A stretch of 64,000 nucleotides of DNA, from positions 5,084,001 through 5,148,000 of the forward strand of contig NZ_CP049838.1 of the NCBI RefSeq assembly GCF_013085465.1, read 5' to 3'. The notes under the pieces were generated by a model that did not search any database, was not told the origin of the DNA, and worked only from the letters and a program-made list of their open reading frames with translations. This document shows, piece by piece, positions 1-8,872 of the stretch. The number at the start of each line of letters is the position of its first letter. Position 1 is the first letter of the stretch. The DNA comes from Streptomyces asoensis (GTDB taxonomy: Bacteria > Actinomycetota > Actinomycetes > Streptomycetales > Streptomycetaceae). A program made the translations under genes and the position numbers.

Positions 1-48
1 AACGGGAGGCAACGGCCCCCGGTCGCCGTGGTGATGGAGGCGGCCTAG
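1..48 (+). CDS. Possible C-terminal end of an upstream CDS (partial)
   Basis: Frame 1 is open from the window edge and ends in TAG at 46-48, giving 15 codons ending VVMEAA. The length is far too short to identify a family, and chance openness is common at this GC content, so this is only a possible gene tail. Confidence 0.22.
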   Translation, partial: NGRQRPPVAVVMEAA

Positions 49-155
49 CTTGGAAGTGTTCGGCGGCTCCATCCCGTGTCGGCGACAGGATCTGTCGTCG
101 TAGCGGGCCGCACAAACGTCACCGGCGCTTGTGTTCCTGGTGTGGACGGAGACAG

Positions 156-2516
156 ATGACCCAGTCGTCACTGAGCGAGTACAGACCGGGGCAGCGGTTC
201 CCGGGAGTGATCGGGCGGACGACCGATGAGTCGAGTCCGGCGTGGCCGCAGCCGGTGCGGGCGGTGGCAGGTGCGCCGAACGTGCTGTTCATCGTGTTCG
301 ACGACACGGGGTTCGGGCAGTTCGGTTGCTACGGCAGTCCGATAGAGACGCCGAATCTGGACGCGCTTGCCGGGGGCGGGCTGCTGTACAGCAACATGCA
401 CACCACCTCGCTGTGCTCGCCGTCGCGCTCCTGCATCATCACGGGCCGCAACCACCACGCCAACGGCATGGCGGCGATCACGGAGCTGGCCACCGGCTAT
501 CCGGGCTACGACGGGCAGATCCCGTTCGAGAACGGGTTCCTGTCGGAGATGCTGCTGGAGCACGGCTACAACACGTACATGGTCGGCAAGTGGCACCTGA
601 TGCCCTCGGAGCAGGAATCGGCGGCGGGCCCGTACGACCGGTGGCCGCTGGGGCGGGGTTTCGAGCGGTTCTACGGGTTCCTGGGCGGTGACACGAGCCA
701 GTGGTATCCGGACCTGGTGTACGACAACCACCAGATCGAGCCGCCGGCTACGCCGGAGGAGGGCTACCACCTGACGGAGGACCTGGTCGAGCGGGCGATG
801 TCGTTCATCGCCGACGCCAAGCAGGTCGCCCCGGACAAGCCGTTCTTCCTGAACTTGTGCCCCGGTGCGACGCATGCCCCGCACCATGTGCCGAAGAAGT
901 GGGCCAACCGCTACCGGGGGCGGTTCGACGACGGCTGGGACGCCTACCGCGAGCGCACCTTCGCCCGGCAGAAGGAGCTCGGCGTGGTGCCCGCGGACGC
1001 GCAGCTGTCCCCGCACGATCCGGACGTGCCCGCGTGGGATTCGCTCACGCCCGACGCGCGGCGCTTGGCCGCGCGGATGATGGAGGTCTATGCAGGGTTC
1101 CTCTCCCACACCGACCACCACCTCGGGCGGCTGCTGGACTTCCTGAAGGAGACCGGCGAGTTCGACAACACGCTGATCATGGTCGTCTCCGACAACGGGG
1201 CGAGCGCCGAGGGCGGGGTGACCGGCACCACCAACGAGGTGCAGTTCTTCAACAATGCGCCCGAGACGCTGGAGAAGAGCCTGGCGCGGATCGATGAGCT
1301 CGGTGGCCCGGCCACGTTCAACCACTACCCGTGGGGATGGACATGGGCGGGCAACACGCCGTTCCGCCGGTGGAAGCGGGAGACCTACCGCGGTGGCGTC
1401 AGTGACCCGTTCCTCGTCCACTGGCCCGACGGGATCCGGGCCCGCGGTGAGATCCGCGACCAGTTCGCGCACATCATCGACATGGTCCCCACCGTCCTGG
1501 ACGTGCTCGGCATCGAGGCGCCGGCGACCATTCGGGGTGTCACCCAGTCGCCCCTTCACGGGGTCAGCTTCGCGCACACCTTCGACGACGCCGGCGCAGC
1601 GAGCCGCCACCGCACCCAGTACTACGAGATGCTCGGACACCGGGCGATCGACCACGACGGGTGGCGGGCGGTGTGCCCCTGGCCTGGCCCCTCTTTCGAG
1701 GAGGCCGAGCGGCCGTTCGGCACTCCGATCACGATGGCGGACCTCGACGACCTCGACGCCCACCACTGGGAGCTCTACCACGTCGACGAGGACATCGCCG
1801 AGACCAGGAATCTCGCCCAGGAGCACCGCAGCAAACTCATCGAGATGATCGCGCTGTGGTACGTGGAGGCGGGCAAGTACAACGTGATGCCGATCGACGG
1901 CAGCGTCCTCCAGCGCATCATGACCGAGCGCCCTCAGATCACCGAGAACCGCACCAGCTACACATTCCGTTCCGGTACCCAGGCCGTTCCCGCCGCAGTC
2001 GCGCCCCGGGTCCTCAACCGCCCGCACAGCGTCACCGCCGACGTCGAGATCCCGCCCGGCGGCGCGCAGGGCGTCCTGCTCTGCCAGGGCACCAACGCCG
2101 GTGGCTGGTCCCTCTACGTCAAGGACGGCCACCTGCACTACGCCCACAACTACGTCCAGCGGACCCTGCACCACGTGGTCTCCAGCGAGAGCCTGCCAGA
2201 GGGGCGGCACGCGCTGCGTTTCGAGTTCGAGCCCACCGGCGCCCCGGACATCGCCCACGGCAAGGGCGCACCCGGCCGCGCCCAGCTCTATATCGACGCC
2301 CACCTCGTCGGACAGAGCGACATGCCGGTCACCACCCCGATCACCTTCAATCCGGGTGGCATGGCCTGCGGCGCCAACCCCGGCTCTGCCGTCACCCCTG
2401 ACTACCGGGCGCCGTTCCGCTTCACCGGCACCCTCCACAGCGTCACCGTCGACCTGTCCGGCGACCTCATCCTCGACGCCGAGAGCGAGATGCGCATGCA
2501 CATGGCCCGCCAATGA
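156..2516 (+). CDS. Arylsulfatase, formylglycine-dependent (sulfatase family)
   Basis: Hydrolyses sulfate esters; the exact substrate cannot be read from the sequence. The protein is about 786 residues. The N-terminal part has the metal-site stretch IVFDDTGFGQFG near residue 40 and the signature CSPSR near residue 90, whose Cys is the one oxidised to formylglycine in this family. GKWHL follows near 145 and SDNGAS near 345. The C-terminal 200 residues look like an extra beta-rich domain, as in the long (about 780 aa) actinobacterial arylsulfatases. I chose ATG 156, not the upstream in-frame GTG at 129, because ACGGAGAC precedes it at ribosome-binding distance. No signal peptide is visible. A separate formylglycine-generating enzyme would be needed and is not in this window. 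It is not part of the conserved oriC-flanking gene set, so it is probably accessory. Confidence 0.9.
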   Translation: MTQSSLSEYRPGQRFPGVIGRTTDESSPAWPQPVRAVAGAPNVLFIVFDDTGFGQFGCYGSPIETPNLDALAGGGLLYSNMHTTSLCSPSRSCIITGRNHHANGMAAITELATGYPGYDGQIPFENGFLSEMLLEHGYNTYMVGKWHLMPSEQESAAGPYDRWPLGRGFERFYGFLGGDTSQWYPDLVYDNHQIEPPATPEEGYHLTEDLVERAMSFIADAKQVAPDKPFFLNLCPGATHAPHHVPKKWANRYRGRFDDGWDAYRERTFARQKELGVVPADAQLSPHDPDVPAWDSLTPDARRLAARMMEVYAGFLSHTDHHLGRLLDFLKETGEFDNTLIMVVSDNGASAEGGVTGTTNEVQFFNNAPETLEKSLARIDELGGPATFNHYPWGWTWAGNTPFRRWKRETYRGGVSDPFLVHWPDGIRARGEIRDQFAHIIDMVPTVLDVLGIEAPATIRGVTQSPLHGVSFAHTFDDAGAASRHRTQYYEMLGHRAIDHDGWRAVCPWPGPSFEEAERPFGTPITMADLDDLDAHHWELYHVDEDIAETRNLAQEHRSKLIEMIALWYVEAGKYNVMPIDGSVLQRIMTERPQITENRTSYTFRSGTQAVPAAVAPRVLNRPHSVTADVEIPPGGAQGVLLCQGTNAGGWSLYVKDGHLHYAHNYVQRTLHHVVSSESLPEGRHALRFEFEPTGAPDIAHGKGAPGRAQLYIDAHLVGQSDMPVTTPITFNPGGMACGANPGSAVTPDYRAPFRFTGTLHSVTVDLSGDLILDAESEMRMHMARQ

Positions 2517-2626
2517 GGAGCGGGTGGGCAACCACCAACCGCACGGCCGTCATCCAGGCCGCCGACGGCGGACCGACCGCTGAGGCTGCCAAGGCATGGC
2601 CTGTGCGATGCGCGTCCTTGTATACG

Positions 2627-2782
2627 TCAGCCGCTCGGCTCAGGGGCCCAGTACCCAGGCCCGACGCCGCGCCGGTCGATCCAGGGTGAACCCACGATGT
2701 CTGCCGGGTCGATGTCCAGCCGCCGGCGCATCTCGGTGCGCCCGGGCCTGGCAGCGAGCAGCCGGTAGGTGGCGCTCCACCG
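2627..2782 (-). pseudogene. Possible remnant of a decayed gene
   Basis: Between in-frame stops lies a 51-codon open stretch without a start. It reads like real protein rather than GC-biased noise, with hydrophobic spacing and the segments RRRLDIDPADIVGSPWIDRR and GYWAPEPSG before TGA. I do not recognise the family. It sits in the 600-bp gap (2517-3115) downstream of the sulfatase, which otherwise holds only the short degenerate repeats at 2910-2966. It may be the 3' end of a gene lost by deletion. Confidence 0.28.
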
Positions 2783-2909
2783 TCAAGCCAAGGTGAAGGG
2801 GAGTATCTGTCAAGGTCGCCCGTGATGACTGACACCAACGCCTGACACCAACAGGCGCGAACCCGGGTGACATCGACGGGTGGGCTACGTGTGAGCCGGG
2901 GGCTGCGGC

Positions 2910-2966
2910 TTGCTCGGAGGACCACGGGTTGCCCGGAGGGCTACAGGTTGCCCGGAGGACTCCGGG
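2910..2966. repeat. Three degenerate 19-bp tandem repeats
   Basis: Three adjacent 19-bp units all begin TTGCYCGGAGG and end in GG: 2910-2928, 2929-2947 and 2948-2966. A weaker fourth copy may follow at 2967-2985. They are non-coding as far as I can see and lie between the sulfatase and the DUF6344 gene. Confidence 0.6.
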
Positions 2967-3115
2967 ATTGCCGGTGGGCCCGGGATCGAGGGAGTGTGGC
3001 GGCGAGGGCACGGCGAAGGCCCGGTGGCTCCTGGGGAGCTGCCGGGCCTGCTCGTGCGGGCTGTACGCAAGTTCGCCGTTACGTCGGGGGAGGCGGCACG
3101 TGGTGTGCCGGGGGC

Positions 3116-3481
3116 TCAGCGCTGGAGCGGGGTGGCCGGCTCGGCCGGGTCCGCGGAGTCGCAGGAGGCGGTGGCGTGCTCGGCCGCTTCCGTGTCCGGG
3201 AGGCCGCGGTGGCGGCAGCTGGGTGACTTGCCGTGCGCCTCGGCGCGGATGCGCTGCTTCATCGTGGGGGGCAGGGAGCGGGCTTGAGCCCAGACCCAGG
3301 GAGCCGCGACCGTCGGCCACGCCGTCGTGTCCGTGGTGGTCACGCTCTCGCTGCTGCGCGTCGGAGCGGACTGCGCCGCCGCCGTGGTGGCGGTCGTCGT
3401 GATGAGTCCGAGCGCCGTGCACAGCGCGAGGAAGGCGGTGACGATGGCGGTCCACAGCTTCATGACCCGGTTCTCGGGCAT
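3116..3481 (-). CDS. DUF6344-type small secreted or membrane-anchored protein
   Basis: 121 residues. An N-terminal hydrophobic helix (residues about 8-34, MKLWTAIVTAFLALCTALGL) looks like a signal peptide ending near TAAAQS. A polar tail with WPTVAAPWVWAQARSLP follows. It resembles the Streptomyces DUF6344 family, whose function is unknown. ATG 3481 is preceded by GAGGGG at good spacing; a second ATG (3463) would shorten it by six residues. It is transcribed divergently from the DLW-39 gene. Confidence 0.65.
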   Translation of the reverse strand: MPENRVMKLWTAIVTAFLALCTALGLITTTATTAAAQSAPTRSSESVTTTDTTAWPTVAAPWVWAQARSLPPTMKQRIRAEAHGKSPSCRHRGLPDTEAAEHATASCDSADPAEPATPLQR

Positions 3482-3830
3482 GGCCCCTCACTTTCGGGTT
3501 GGGCGATTTGCGTACTTTCCTCATGATGTGTAAGGAGGGCGCGAAGTGGTGGACCGACGCTCGCGGCGTGGCGTTGTTCTGATGAACACCACCCGGATGG
3601 GCGCAAAGCGCTCTAAAAGCGGAGAAGTGAGGATCAGATGGGATGAGGACGGGCAAACGTCACCGTCCGTACGGGTGTGATCACCCTCCGATCGGAGCGG
3701 TGTGATCCGCTTCTATTGCGCTGCCGAGGGCGGGAGTTGAGGGGCCGACACAGGTCACCGATCGGTCTCGGTCGGTGTGTATAGTCGGGCGCCAGAGGTC
3801 CCCTACGTCAAGGAAAGACGAGGTCGCGCG
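3482..3830. other. Divergent intergenic region, 349 bp
   Basis: This gap separates the divergent DUF6344 and DLW-39 genes and must hold both promoters. A TATAGT hexamer at 3780-3785, about 50 bp before the DLW-39 start, is a candidate -10 element. I see no RNA gene or convincing ORF. Confidence 0.4.
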
Positions 3831-3959
3831 GTGAAGAAGCTTCTCCTGGTCGCACTGGCCGCCATCGGCGGGCTCCTCGTGTACCGCCAGATCCAGGCGG
3901 ATCGCGCCGAGCAGGATCTGTGGACGGAGGCGACTGACTCCGTGCCCACGGGTTCGTGA
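3831..3959 (+). CDS. DLW-39 family small membrane protein
   Basis: A 42-residue protein starting at GTG 3831, with AAGGAAAGACGAGG upstream. A single N-terminal membrane helix (KKLLLVALAAIGGLLVYRQI) is followed by a charged stretch containing the diagnostic D-L-W (EQDLWTEATD). Small proteins of this kind are found near gyrA in actinomycetes and their role is unknown. A rho-independent terminator follows within 25 bp, so it is probably a monocistronic transcript. Confidence 0.8.
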   Translation: MKKLLLVALAAIGGLLVYRQIQADRAEQDLWTEATDSVPTGS

Positions 3960-3982
3960 GTATCGATACCGAAGACTGAACA

Positions 3983-4012
3983 GACCCCGGCCGCCGCTCG
4001 CGGTCGGGGTTT
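3983..4012 (+). terminator. Terminator of the DLW-39 gene
   Basis: The arms GACCCCGGCCG and CGGTCGGGGTT form a GC-rich hairpin (with G-U pairs) followed by TTTTG, immediately downstream of the DLW-39 stop. Confidence 0.65.
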
Positions 4013-4141
4013 TGTGTTGCGGATCCCCCGGCCCGCGGTTAGAGGCGGGCTTTTCGGACGCTCGTACGGAATGCGGGGGTGGCACGCGCGCGTGCGGGGG
4101 AGGATGGCCCACGTTCGGTCGAAGGCGAGGGGGCGGGGTCG

Positions 4142-5557
4142 ATGGCCCGGCGTACGGGGCGTGGAGCGGCCGTGTGGCGGGCCGTCGTGCGGAGCGCGGT
4201 CGTAGGAGCGGTGCTCTGCGTGTCGTCGGCGGTGCTGCCCGGACGGGTCGCCGTGGCCGCGCCGAACGTCCCCGCGTACGCCTTCGCCGACGACGTGCGC
4301 AGCGCCCCCGCGGCGACGGGCACCACCGGCGCCGCCCGTCTGGAACCCGGCGCGACGTACCGGAGTTCCCTCCAGGGCGATGACGGTGAAGACGGCGAAG
4401 GCAAGGCCTACTACCGCCTCGAACTCGACGGCACGTCGAACGTGTACGTCTCCGTCACGGCGATCCCGCGCGCGGGAGCCACGCTCTCCGCAGGGGACGG
4501 GATCAGCGTCTCCGTGCAGGACGCCGACAGCGTCACGTGCTCCTCCGACTCCGTGACCGTCGGAGCCGCCCTGAGTCCCCAGCCGCTCACCGCCTGGGGA
4601 GCGCGCGAACTTTTGCCGCCGGGCACGGGGCTGTGTCAGAAGGCCGGTACGTACTACGTCGTCGTCGAGCGCACCGGCACCGGCACCGGCAGTGGTGAGG
4701 AGGAGACGGACCTCTCCGACGGCCGGTCCTGGGACCTGGAACTCGCGCCCGTCTCCGAAGCGCCCCTGGCGAAGGCGGCCGCCACGAGCGTGCCCGAGGT
4801 GTGGGACTCCGCTACGCCCACGCTGCCCGTGGACGAGCCGGTCGCCGTCCGGGGCGGGGCCGGCTTTGCCGAGGCGGCTGCCGTGAAGCAGGGCGTCCGG
4901 AGCGACGAGATCGTCCCCGGGCAGACCCTCTTCTACAAGGTGCCCGTCGACTGGGGGCAGCAGCTGTCCGCCACCGTCGACCTGGGCAGCGCGGACAAGA
5001 ACTCCGGGTACGTGGTCGACGCGCTGGACCTGACGCTCTACAACCCGGTGCGCGCCTCGGTCAAGGACGTGGGCATCGGTTACGGCGGCAGCCAGAAGTC
5101 GGCCTCGCTGCCACCGGTCCCGCCGGTCGGATACACCAACCGGTACGCCCCCACCGACCCGACGAAGTCCCTGCGGTTCGCCGGCTCGTACTACCTGGTG
5201 GTGCACCTCGCGGCACAGGTCGCCGATCGTTTCGGTGAGGGGCCGTACGGGCTGACCCTGCGCGTCCGGCTCGGCGGCGGCACCCAGGCCGGTCCGGGGT
5301 ACGCGCGGCAGTCGGTGCCGCGCGGGTTCTTCGACGTCGGCGCGCCGGACCCCGTGCCCTCGGGGGGCGAGGGCTTGGCGGGCGCCGACGCGTCGGGTGA
5401 CGGAGCGGCGGGCGGCGACCCCGCGATGAAGGCGGTCGCCGTGGGCGGCATCGGTACCGGAAGCGTGCTGCTGATGGTGCTCGGGGTGTGGACGCTGACC
5501 GCCCGGCGCCGGGCGGCGGCTCAGATGCGCGTCAACGCCCAGAACCCCACGGCGTAG
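4142..5557 (+). CDS. Exported protein with C-terminal membrane anchor, function unknown
   Basis: 471 residues from ATG 4142 (GAGGGGGCGGGG upstream; an earlier in-frame GTG at 4079 is possible but gives no better signal). The N-terminus has Arg residues, a hydrophobic core and an Ala-X-Ala type site (VAVAAPN), so it should be exported. The body is rich in Gly, Thr and Ser with short beta-like segments, for example around YRLELDGTSNVYVSVTAIPR and YYLVVHLAAQ, resembling extracellular beta-sandwich proteins. A transmembrane helix (GIGTGSVLLMVLGVWTLTA) and a short basic tail follow at the end, a type I topology. I do not recognise the family. Its last 37 bp overlap the 3' end of the converging kinase gene. 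Confidence 0.7.
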   Translation: MARRTGRGAAVWRAVVRSAVVGAVLCVSSAVLPGRVAVAAPNVPAYAFADDVRSAPAATGTTGAARLEPGATYRSSLQGDDGEDGEGKAYYRLELDGTSNVYVSVTAIPRAGATLSAGDGISVSVQDADSVTCSSDSVTVGAALSPQPLTAWGARELLPPGTGLCQKAGTYYVVVERTGTGTGSGEEETDLSDGRSWDLELAPVSEAPLAKAAATSVPEVWDSATPTLPVDEPVAVRGGAGFAEAAAVKQGVRSDEIVPGQTLFYKVPVDWGQQLSATVDLGSADKNSGYVVDALDLTLYNPVRASVKDVGIGYGGSQKSASLPPVPPVGYTNRYAPTDPTKSLRFAGSYYLVVHLAAQVADRFGEGPYGLTLRVRLGGGTQAGPGYARQSVPRGFFDVGAPDPVPSGGEGLAGADASGDGAAGGDPAMKAVAVGGIGTGSVLLMVLGVWTLTARRRAAAQMRVNAQNPTA

Positions 5558-7827
5558 CAGGCCAGCGCGAGGAACAGCAGAGGCAGCGCGACCCTGGCGG
5601 GCGGACCGGGACGCCCACGGCGACGGCCGTGCGGCGAGCCGACCTGTGAGGAAGGCGGGACCTGCGGGGCTTGAGGGGCTCGTGGGGCCTGAGGGTCCTG
5701 AGCGGTGTACGAGGCGGTGGACACCTCACCGCGCTGCCCACGGGTGGGCAACACGAACGTGGGCTCGTACGGGGGCGCAGCCATGGGGCCGGGTGTCGGC
5801 GCGTAGGCGGGGGGATGCGCAGTGGACGGCTCCGGGGCTCCGGGGCCGGAGAAGGAGCCGGCCGCCGGTTGCGGGGGCGGCAGGTGAAAGCTGCCGGTGT
5901 CCGACATGGAGGGAGCGGGCGCGGGGGCGGAGGTGGCCGACCGTGGCGGTCGCGTGGGCCGGCGTGGATCGGTAGGCGTCGAATCCGGGTGCTGCCGTGG
6001 GCCGCCGTTCGGCACGGAGCCCGGGGCATGGCCTGGCGCGGACGGTACGGCTTCTCCGCCCGACCACGCCGACCCGGAACCGGCACGCGTGCCCGCGCCG
6101 CCGCCACCCGTACCCGAGCCCGTACCGGTGCCCGGGCGGGCCGGATCAGGCGATCCGTCCGGCCGGGAGGGCAGGCCGCCTGTGCCCGGGTGGGCAGGAC
6201 CGGCGGGCGCCGCTGGACCGGAGGGGAGAGATCCGGTGCCCGCCGGGGCTGCACCGGGGGCCACTCCCGGCCGGCCGGGCAGCGAACCGGTGCCCCGGCC
6301 GGCCGACTGGGGCGCGCTGTCCGGTAGGCCCGGTCCGGGTCCGGCGCCGAGGCCGGCGGACTCGGGTGGGGTGTTCGGGCTGCCTGGGGCAGGTGTTGCG
6401 CCCGGGCCACCGGGACCGGCGAGCGGGCGGCTCGGACCGGGAGTGGTGCCCAGGTCACCCGGACCGGGAGCGCTGCCGAGGCCGCCCGAACCGGGTGCGG
6501 TGCCGAGGCCGGCGGACTCGAGTGGGGTGTTCGGGCTGGCTGGGGCAGGTGTTGCGCCCAAGCTATCGGGACCGGCGAGCGGGCGGCTCGGACCGGGAGT
6601 GGTGCCCAGGCCGCCCGGATCGGGAGCGGGACTCAGCCCGCCCGCGCCCGGACCGGGAGTGGGACCCAGGTTGCCCGGACCGGGAGCGGGACCCCGGCCG
6701 CCCGGGCCGGGGGCAGGACCCACGCCGCCCAGACCGGGGGCAGGACCCGCGCCGCCCGGATCGGGAGCGGGACCCCGGCCACCCGGGGCGGGAGCGGTGC
6801 CCGGGGCGGGCGGGTCGGGCGGGGTGCTCAGGTGGCCCGTATCGGCGGTGGCGTGGGGATGGACCGGGGCGGGTGCGGCGGGTGGGTGGCCCTGTTCGGG
6901 GGTGGTGTGCGGGCGGGGGGTCGGGGAGTTGGGGGGCCTTGGTGGTTTGGGTGGGCCGTTGGGGCCGAAACCCGGGGGCAGGGGGCCGAGTTGGTCGAAG
7001 ATCTCGATCAACTCGTCGTCCGGGCCGGGTTCGGGCAGGAGCTCGGCGGCCGCCGCGAGCGCCTTGCGCGCCCCCGTGGCGGTACGGAAGCGCGCCTGCG
7101 GGTCCGGCTGGAGCAGGGTGGCGACCACCTGCCAGAGCGGCTCCGGAACACTCTTGGGGGCGCCAGGAGTCCCGTACTCCGCGAAGTACTGGACGAGGGC
7201 CTTGGCGTCCGGCTTGGCGCCCTCCAGCAGATACAGCGCCACCAGGCCGACGGCGAACAGGTCGGCGGGGAAGTCCGGTTCGGAGCCCATCATCTGCTCG
7301 GGCGCGAGGTAACCGGGCGTTCCGACCACGAGGTTGGTCTCGGTCAGCCGGGGCTCGCCCAGCCGCATCGCGATGCCGAAGTCGGAGAGCCTGAGGCGCG
7401 GCCGGGCCGTACCGGTGGCCTCCAGCAGGATGTTGGCGGGTTTGATGTCGCGGTGCACGACACCCTCCGCGTGGACCGCGGTGAGCCCGGAGAGCAACTG
7501 GTCGAGCAACGTGCACACGAAGACCGGGGGCAGCGGGCCGTAGTCGCCGACGAGATGGACCAGCGAACCGCCGGCCACCAGATCCATGGTGAACAGGACC
7601 TTGTCGTCGTCGGCGGCCCAGCTGGCGGGCGCGAGCACATGGGGGTGGTCGATCCGCAGCGCCTGCTCGCGGACGAAGCGCAGCAGCGCGTGCGCGTCGC
7701 TCTGCTGGAGCACCTTGGCGGCCACGTAGCGGCGGCGGCGGTGGTCCCAGGCACGCCAGACCGCGCCGACCCCTCCGCGACCGATCGGGTCGGCCAGTTC
7801 GTACCGTCCGGCGAAGACCTCACCCAT
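5521..7827 (-). CDS. Serine/threonine protein kinase with Pro/Gly-rich linker and C-terminal membrane anchor
   Basis: 768 residues. A Hanks-type kinase domain fills residues about 8-265, with glycine loop GRGGVG, catalytic Lys38 in AAKVL, HRDIKPAN near 125 and DFG near 150. Residues about 290-680 are extremely rich in Pro, Gly and Ala, with repeated GPAPGPGG-like blocks and an exact-looking 109-bp duplication in the DNA. A basic patch and one membrane helix (VALPLLFLALACYAVGFWAL) end the protein, so it is a tail-anchored cytoplasmic kinase with no external sensor domain, unlike the PASTA kinases elsewhere in this window. The linker probably works as a flexible tether or protein-binding platform (inference). 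It converges on and overlaps the exported-protein gene by 37 bp. Confidence 0.92.
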   Translation of the reverse strand: MGEVFAGRYELADPIGRGGVGAVWRAWDHRRRRYVAAKVLQQSDAHALLRFVREQALRIDHPHVLAPASWAADDDKVLFTMDLVAGGSLVHLVGDYGPLPPVFVCTLLDQLLSGLTAVHAEGVVHRDIKPANILLEATGTARPRLRLSDFGIAMRLGEPRLTETNLVVGTPGYLAPEQMMGSEPDFPADLFAVGLVALYLLEGAKPDAKALVQYFAEYGTPGAPKSVPEPLWQVVATLLQPDPQARFRTATGARKALAAAAELLPEPGPDDELIEIFDQLGPLPPGFGPNGPPKPPRPPNSPTPRPHTTPEQGHPPAAPAPVHPHATADTGHLSTPPDPPAPGTAPAPGGRGPAPDPGGAGPAPGLGGVGPAPGPGGRGPAPGPGNLGPTPGPGAGGLSPAPDPGGLGTTPGPSRPLAGPDSLGATPAPASPNTPLESAGLGTAPGSGGLGSAPGPGDLGTTPGPSRPLAGPGGPGATPAPGSPNTPPESAGLGAGPGPGLPDSAPQSAGRGTGSLPGRPGVAPGAAPAGTGSLPSGPAAPAGPAHPGTGGLPSRPDGSPDPARPGTGTGSGTGGGGAGTRAGSGSAWSGGEAVPSAPGHAPGSVPNGGPRQHPDSTPTDPRRPTRPPRSATSAPAPAPSMSDTGSFHLPPPQPAAGSFSGPGAPEPSTAHPPAYAPTPGPMAAPPYEPTFVLPTRGQRGEVSTASYTAQDPQAPRAPQAPQVPPSSQVGSPHGRRRGRPGPPARVALPLLFLALACYAVGFWALTRI
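6346..6610. repeat. 109-bp direct duplication inside the kinase linker
   Basis: Segments 6346-6454 and 6502-6610 are nearly identical and offset by exactly 156 bp (52 codons), so the reading frame is kept. The shared protein segment reads LGTTPGPSRPLAGP followed by NTPxESAGLG. This is recent internal expansion of low-complexity coding DNA. Confidence 0.85.
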
Positions 7828-7986
7828 GGCTGTGCGTCGCTCCTCCCCCTGGTCCCGCTCGGGTCTCCCCCTCTGCTTCCCCCGCGATGAGCGATACGAC
7901 CCCCGTGTGCCCCGCTGCGTCCTGATACCCCCCGGAGCTGCCGACCGCCCGGCTGCCGAACCCCCTTCGGCGACCGGGCCGAGGGC

Positions 7987-8535
7987 TCAGTTCTGGTGGG
8001 ACTGGTAGTGCGTGACCGCGTCGGAGGTACGGCCGGCGCCGTACACCCGGAGGAACTCTGCCAGTTCCGGGTGGGTCGGGGCGAGAGTGTCGGCGGCGTC
8101 GATGATGTCGCCGGCGGCGGCCACCGAGCGCAGCAGGGACTGGATCTCGCGGACGACCCGCTTGACCGTGGGAGCTCCCGAACCGCTCGTCGTCTGTGTG
8201 GTGTTGCTGAGCACCGAGCCCCCCTGCGACCGCTTGATCTCGTCCATGCGCTCGGTCGCCTCGGCGGCGCTGACGCTGCCGTCCGCGACCTGTGCCGCCA
8301 ACTCCTGGAGCAGCTGCACCCGCTGCACCACCGCCGGGTTGCCGATCTTCGCCCGCTGACCGCTCATCAGCTGCGACAGCATCGGCGCCGAGAGTCCCAG
8401 TACCCCAGCGAGACGAGCCTGGTTGAGGCCAAGATCGTCGATGAGCTTACGGAAGAGCGCCCCCAGCGGCTCCCCGTACCAGTTCCGCTGGAGTTCCCGC
8501 GCTCTCGCGGTCGCTTCCTGCTGTGCGGCGTCCAT
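7987..8535 (-). CDS. XRE-type helix-turn-helix DNA-binding protein
   Basis: 182 residues from ATG 8535 (GGGGAGACG upstream). The HTH lies at residues about 30-65 (LNQARLAGVLGLSAPMLSQL), a Cro/C1-like fold. The C-terminal half is helical and ends in a small domain (DTLAPTHPELAEFLRVYGAG) that could bind a partner or mediate dimerisation. It sits just upstream of, and in the same orientation as, the kinase gene, with a gap of about 160 bp. It is probably a transcription regulator; its targets cannot be inferred. Confidence 0.8.
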   Translation of the reverse strand: MDAAQQEATARARELQRNWYGEPLGALFRKLIDDLGLNQARLAGVLGLSAPMLSQLMSGQRAKIGNPAVVQRVQLLQELAAQVADGSVSAAEATERMDEIKRSQGGSVLSNTTQTTSGSGAPTVKRVVREIQSLLRSVAAAGDIIDAADTLAPTHPELAEFLRVYGAGRTSDAVTHYQSHQN

Positions 8536-8715
8536 TGCGTCTCCCCATCGCTTCCCCAGAAACCGCGGTTCGCTCCAGCGAACCGCGTCCGAGCATCTTA
8601 CGGAGAGTGGTCATCCGCGGGGACCCCCAATCTTTTTGCGAGATACCCCGGGTGACCCGGTACTCTGGTCTGCGGCGCCCGCCGGTGCGAGGTTTTCCGG
8701 CCGGACGTCTCTTGC

Positions 8716-8788
8716 GGGGCCTTAGCTCAGTTGGTAGAGCGCTGTCTTTGCATGGCAGATGTCAGGGGTTCGACTCCCCTAGGCTCCA
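8716..8788 (+). tRNA. tRNA-Ala (anticodon TGC)
   Basis: A cloverleaf can be folded: acceptor GGGGCCT with AGGCTCC, anticodon stem CTGTC/GGCAG with loop TTTGCAT, and T-arm GGGGTTCGACTCCCC. The discriminator is A8788. CCA is not encoded (CCC follows). A strong hairpin terminator follows within 6 bp. Confidence 0.95.
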
Positions 8789-8793
8789 CCCAC

Positions 8794-8838
8794 AAGACCC
8801 CGCCCACCTGCGGAAACGCAGGTGGGCGGGGTCTTTTT
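8794..8838 (+). terminator. Strong terminator after tRNA-Ala
   Basis: A perfect 19-bp stem (AAGACCCCGCCCACCTGCG and its complement) with a GAAA tetraloop, followed by TTT. On the minus strand it could also end the converging DUF5324 transcript. Confidence 0.9.
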
Positions 8839-8872
8839 GGTGAGGTGTGGGCGCAGGTCGGCCGCAGGCCGC

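Noticed and set aside
129..155. Earlier start for the sulfatase at GTG 129
   Set aside because: No ribosome site precedes it and the added Cys/Arg-rich residues are not family-like; ATG 156 has ACGGAGAC.
168..2531. 787-codon open frame antisense to the sulfatase
   Set aside because: It mirrors the sulfatase in the complementary frame; composition is Arg/Val/Ala/Gly-rich with no domain, as GC-rich antisense frames usually are.
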